Positions 12,443 through 14,452 of a stretch of DNA of 14,452 bases are shown in pieces. Position 1 is the first letter of the stretch. Every line of letters starts with the position of its first letter. The DNA comes from an uncultured Clostridia bacterium (GTDB lineage Bacteria > Bacillota > Clostridia > Oscillospirales > Ruminococcaceae): contig CALERQ010000020.1 in NCBI GenBank assembly GCA_937907305.1, positions 1 to 14,452 on the forward strand. The letters run 5' to 3'. Both the position numbers and the translations under genes were made by a program. A model generated the notes under the pieces. The model had not been told where the DNA came from, searched no databases, and saw only the letters and a program-made list of their open reading frames with translations.

Positions 12443-14218
12443 CTATTCCTTTCTCCGGTTTTTCTCCCGGTTCAGGTTCTCTATGTACTGCCGCAGCGCC
12501 TCGCCGGAAAGCTGTCCCAGCTCGTCCTTGCTCATCCGGGCCGCGTAGTCCCGCAGACATTTCAGGCAGTCCTCGGCTTCCTCATCGGTCACCGGCGGGG
12601 CGCCCGGCAGCTGCCATTTGGCCAGCCGGTCCACCGCCTGCGGGGAGAGGTTCTCTCCCAGGGCGCCAATGTCCAGCTCCTGCCCGGAAAGCCCCCGCTG
12701 CAATAGCACCCGGTACATTGTCCGGTCGTTCCCGCTTAGGAAGTACCCCTCCGGCAGTCGGTCCCGCAGCGCTTCGGCCCGGTCTGGGTTGCGCAGCAGG
12801 TACCGCAGCAGCCGTTCAGCGGCCTTCATCTCCCGGGGGTGCTGCCGGAGCAGCAGCTCATCCTCCCGGTCCTTGCCGCTGTCCTCCCGGATCGGCGGGG
12901 CGATGAGATCCCGCTCCTCCTTTTTGCGGTCGCGGTAGTCCCGGCGCTTCTGCTCCCGGGCGATCTGCCCGGCCACGGCGGCCTTATCCACCTCCAGCTC
13001 CCGGCACACCTTGCTCAGGTACACCTCCCGCTCGATGGGACTGGGCAGCCCGGCCATCAGCGCCGCGAACTGCTTCAGGAACGAAACCTTGCCTTCGGCG
13101 GTGGTCACATCGTTTTCCTGCCGCAGCCGGTTGATGGCAAAATCGGTCGCGGAGCTGCTCCCCTCGATGAGCTGGGCAAAGCGTTCCGCCCCGAATTTCT
13201 TGATAAACTCATCGGGGTCCTTGGCATCCGGGATGGAAAGCACCCGGATCTTCACCCCCGCCGCCTCCAGCAGGCCGGTGGCCCGCCGGGTGGCTGCCTG
13301 GCCGGGGGCGTCGCTGTCGTAGCTCAGCACCACTTCCCCGGTATACTGCGCGATGAGCCGGCTCTGTTCCTCCGTCAGGGCGGTGCCCAGGGTGGCCACC
13401 GCGTTGGTAAAGCCCGCCTGGTGCATCGAAACCACATCCATGTACCCCTCGCACAGGATCAGCTCCTTGCGGTCGCTGCCCTTGGCAAAATTGAGCGCAA
13501 AGAGGTTCCGGCTTTTTTTGAATACCGGGGTATCGCTGCTGTTGAGGTACTTGGGGCCCTTTTCTCCCAAATTTCGACCGCCAAAGGCGATAACATTCCC
13601 CCGCAGATCGATGATGGGGAAAATGGCCCGGTTGCGGAAAATATCATAGAGCCCGCCGCGCTGGCCCTCATTGGCCAGGTGGGCCGCCAGCAGCTCCTCC
13701 TTGGTGTAGCCCAGCTTTTTCATGGCGTCGGTCAGGCCGTTCCAGCCCTCGCTGGCGTAGCCGATGCCAAAATGGGTGATGGTCGCCTTGGTCAGTCCCC
13801 GCCCGATGAGATACGCCCGGCCGGACCGGCCCGCCTCGCTCATCAGGTTGCGGTGGAAGTAGCGCGCGGCATCCCGGTTCAGCTCCAATATCCGTTTTCT
13901 CAGCCGGGCGGAGCGGTCATCCCCCGCCTCCTCCGGCACCTGCATCCCGGCCCGCTGGGCCAAAAAGCGGATGGACTCCATGTAGTCCAGGTTCTCTATC
14001 CGCCGGATGAAGCTGATGACATCCCCGCCTGCCCCACAGCCAAAGCAGTAGAAGGACTGATTTTCCGGGTAGACGGTAAAGGAGGGCGATTTTTCGCTGT
14101 GGAAGGGGCACAGCCCGGAAAGGGTCCGCCCCCGCCGCCGCAGGTTCACATAGCTGCCTATGATCTGCTCGATATCGCTGCGGTATTTCAGCTCCTGTAA
14201 AAATTGATCCGGGATCAC
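12443..14218 (-). CDS. dnaG: DNA primase DnaG
   Basis: A 591-residue primase that makes RNA primers at the replication fork with the replicative helicase. The CHC2 zinc-binding domain has Cys37, His40 (CPFH), Cys58 and Cys61 (CFGCGAGGD). The RNA polymerase core carries RNRAIFPI..LRGNVIAFGGR at 195-215, and the TOPRIM part carries EGYMD (Glu257), DSDAPGQ (Asp301, Asp303) and DPDEF (334-338), the metal-binding residues. The C-terminal third (about 450-591) is the less conserved helicase-binding region. The start is GTG at 14218, 7 bases after AAAGGAGGG; it gives the family's normal N-terminus (IPDQFLQEL). An open frame back to 14413 translates upstream repeat DNA and is rejected. rpoD follows after 386 bases. 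Confidence 0.97.
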   Translation of the reverse strand: MIPDQFLQELKYRSDIEQIIGSYVNLRRRGRTLSGLCPFHSEKSPSFTVYPENQSFYCFGCGAGGDVISFIRRIENLDYMESIRFLAQRAGMQVPEEAGDDRSARLRKRILELNRDAARYFHRNLMSEAGRSGRAYLIGRGLTKATITHFGIGYASEGWNGLTDAMKKLGYTKEELLAAHLANEGQRGGLYDIFRNRAIFPIIDLRGNVIAFGGRNLGEKGPKYLNSSDTPVFKKSRNLFALNFAKGSDRKELILCEGYMDVVSMHQAGFTNAVATLGTALTEEQSRLIAQYTGEVVLSYDSDAPGQAATRRATGLLEAAGVKIRVLSIPDAKDPDEFIKKFGAERFAQLIEGSSSATDFAINRLRQENDVTTAEGKVSFLKQFAALMAGLPSPIEREVYLSKVCRELEVDKAAVAGQIAREQKRRDYRDRKKEERDLIAPPIREDSGKDREDELLLRQHPREMKAAERLLRYLLRNPDRAEALRDRLPEGYFLSGNDRTMYRVLLQRGLSGQELDIGALGENLSPQAVDRLAKWQLPGAPPVTDEEAEDCLKCLRDYAARMSKDELGQLSGEALRQYIENLNREKNRRKE

Positions 14219-14258
14219 AGCGGTCCCTCCTTTCTCTTTTTGGTGGATTTTTGTTATG

Positions 14259-14452
14259 GCCTGTTCTCGCCTGCCGGCGGGGCCTGATTTGTGGTCGCCT
14301 TCGGCGGGGCGCTGATTTTGCAGGGTGCAAAGCCTGTACGCCTGCCCGGCGGGGGCTAGGTTTGTAGTCGCCTGCCGGCGGGGCAGGGCCTTTTGCAAAG
14401 GCATAGCCGGCACGGCTACCGCCGGGGTGGCACTTTTGAATCGCCAAAAGTG
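14259..14452 (-). repeat. Mosaic repeat upstream of dnaG
   Basis: Contains four degenerate units of 23-27 bases, seen on the plus strand as GCCTG..TCGCC..CCGGCGGGG, starting at about 14259, 14282, 14332 and 14355. It also holds the exact 19-base word (14338-14356) and 18-base word (14388-14405) shared with 37-55 and 62-79. It ends in an 8-bp hairpin CACTTTTG/CAAAAGTG (14431-14452) that mirrors the CTTTTG/CAAAAG hairpin at 11-38. Orientation relative to the downstream gene is the same as at spoIIAA, but the order of words is permuted. The repeat may continue beyond the window. Confidence 0.72.

Noticed and set aside
12057..12560. 168-residue N-terminal extension of RpoD, or a separate small gene in the dnaG-rpoD spacer
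   Set aside because: Gly/Arg/Pro-rich filler that overlaps dnaG; a strong ribosome site precedes the ATG at 12056.
12839..14200. 453-codon plus-strand frame opposite dnaG
   Set aside because: Shadow of dnaG, whose zinc-binding and TOPRIM motifs are intact on the minus strand.
14259..14405. CRISPR-like short repeats
   Set aside because: Units are degenerate, 23-27 bases apart with no unique spacers of constant length, and no cas genes are near.
14219..14413. 65-residue N-terminal extension of DnaG
   Set aside because: The residues are translated tandem repeat; GTG at 14218 has AAAGGAGGG and gives the normal primase N-terminus.

Overview
The window reads as chromosomal core DNA of a GC-rich, endospore-lineage Firmicute, most likely a clostridial gut-type bacterium of the Oscillospiraceae (Ruminococcaceae). 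The reasons are a spoIIAA-spoIIAB-sigF operon, a dnaG-rpoD pair, a Bacillus-type ThiI without rhodanese domain, strong AGGAGG ribosome sites, and GC-rich gene spacers full of compound palindromes. The genus is an inference. I see no phage, insertion sequence, CRISPR array, tRNA or rRNA gene.

Layout: 1-195 is a repeat-rich leader. 196-1650 (+) is the spoIIA operon: anti-anti-sigma, anti-sigma kinase, sigma-F. 1651-2068 has no gene; it holds a three-hairpin palindrome, two diverged 30-bp operator-like repeats and a strong terminator for the opposite strand. 2069-3430 (-) is an orphan peptide-type ABC substrate-binding lipoprotein. 3431-3898 holds divergent promoters and a second three-hairpin palindrome in the leader of the next gene. 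3899-6226 (+) is a cysteine desulfurase followed closely by thiI, the sulfur donor and 4-thiouridine synthase for tRNA. 6429-10253 (+) is a 1274-residue protein, the most unusual object here. Reading from the right end, dnaG (primase), rpoD (primary sigma factor) and an Rrf2 regulator lie on the minus strand (14218 down to 10555), with rpoD and rrf2 only 14 bases apart.

The 1274-residue protein appears to fuse, in one uninterrupted frame, a complete but degenerate CinA-like protein (residues 1 to about 400, expected signature residues lost), a transmembrane helix (about 485-506), a class B sortase domain with His615, Cys712 and Arg727, and a helical tail of about 535 residues built from repeats of about 40 residues. 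The predicted topology puts the CinA-like part in the cytoplasm and the sortase plus tail outside. I know of no described protein with this architecture; this is the best candidate for an undescribed system.

A second theme is a family of nested palindromes (outer arms enclosing three hairpins, mostly with three-base loops) at about 1659-1762, 3725-3805 and 10401-10488, with simpler forms at 6256-6304 and 12253-12316. The outer arms of two elements resemble each other while the inner stems differ in sequence yet keep base pairing. A separate repeat family sits upstream of both spoIIAA and dnaG, sharing exact 19-base and 18-base words in permuted order.
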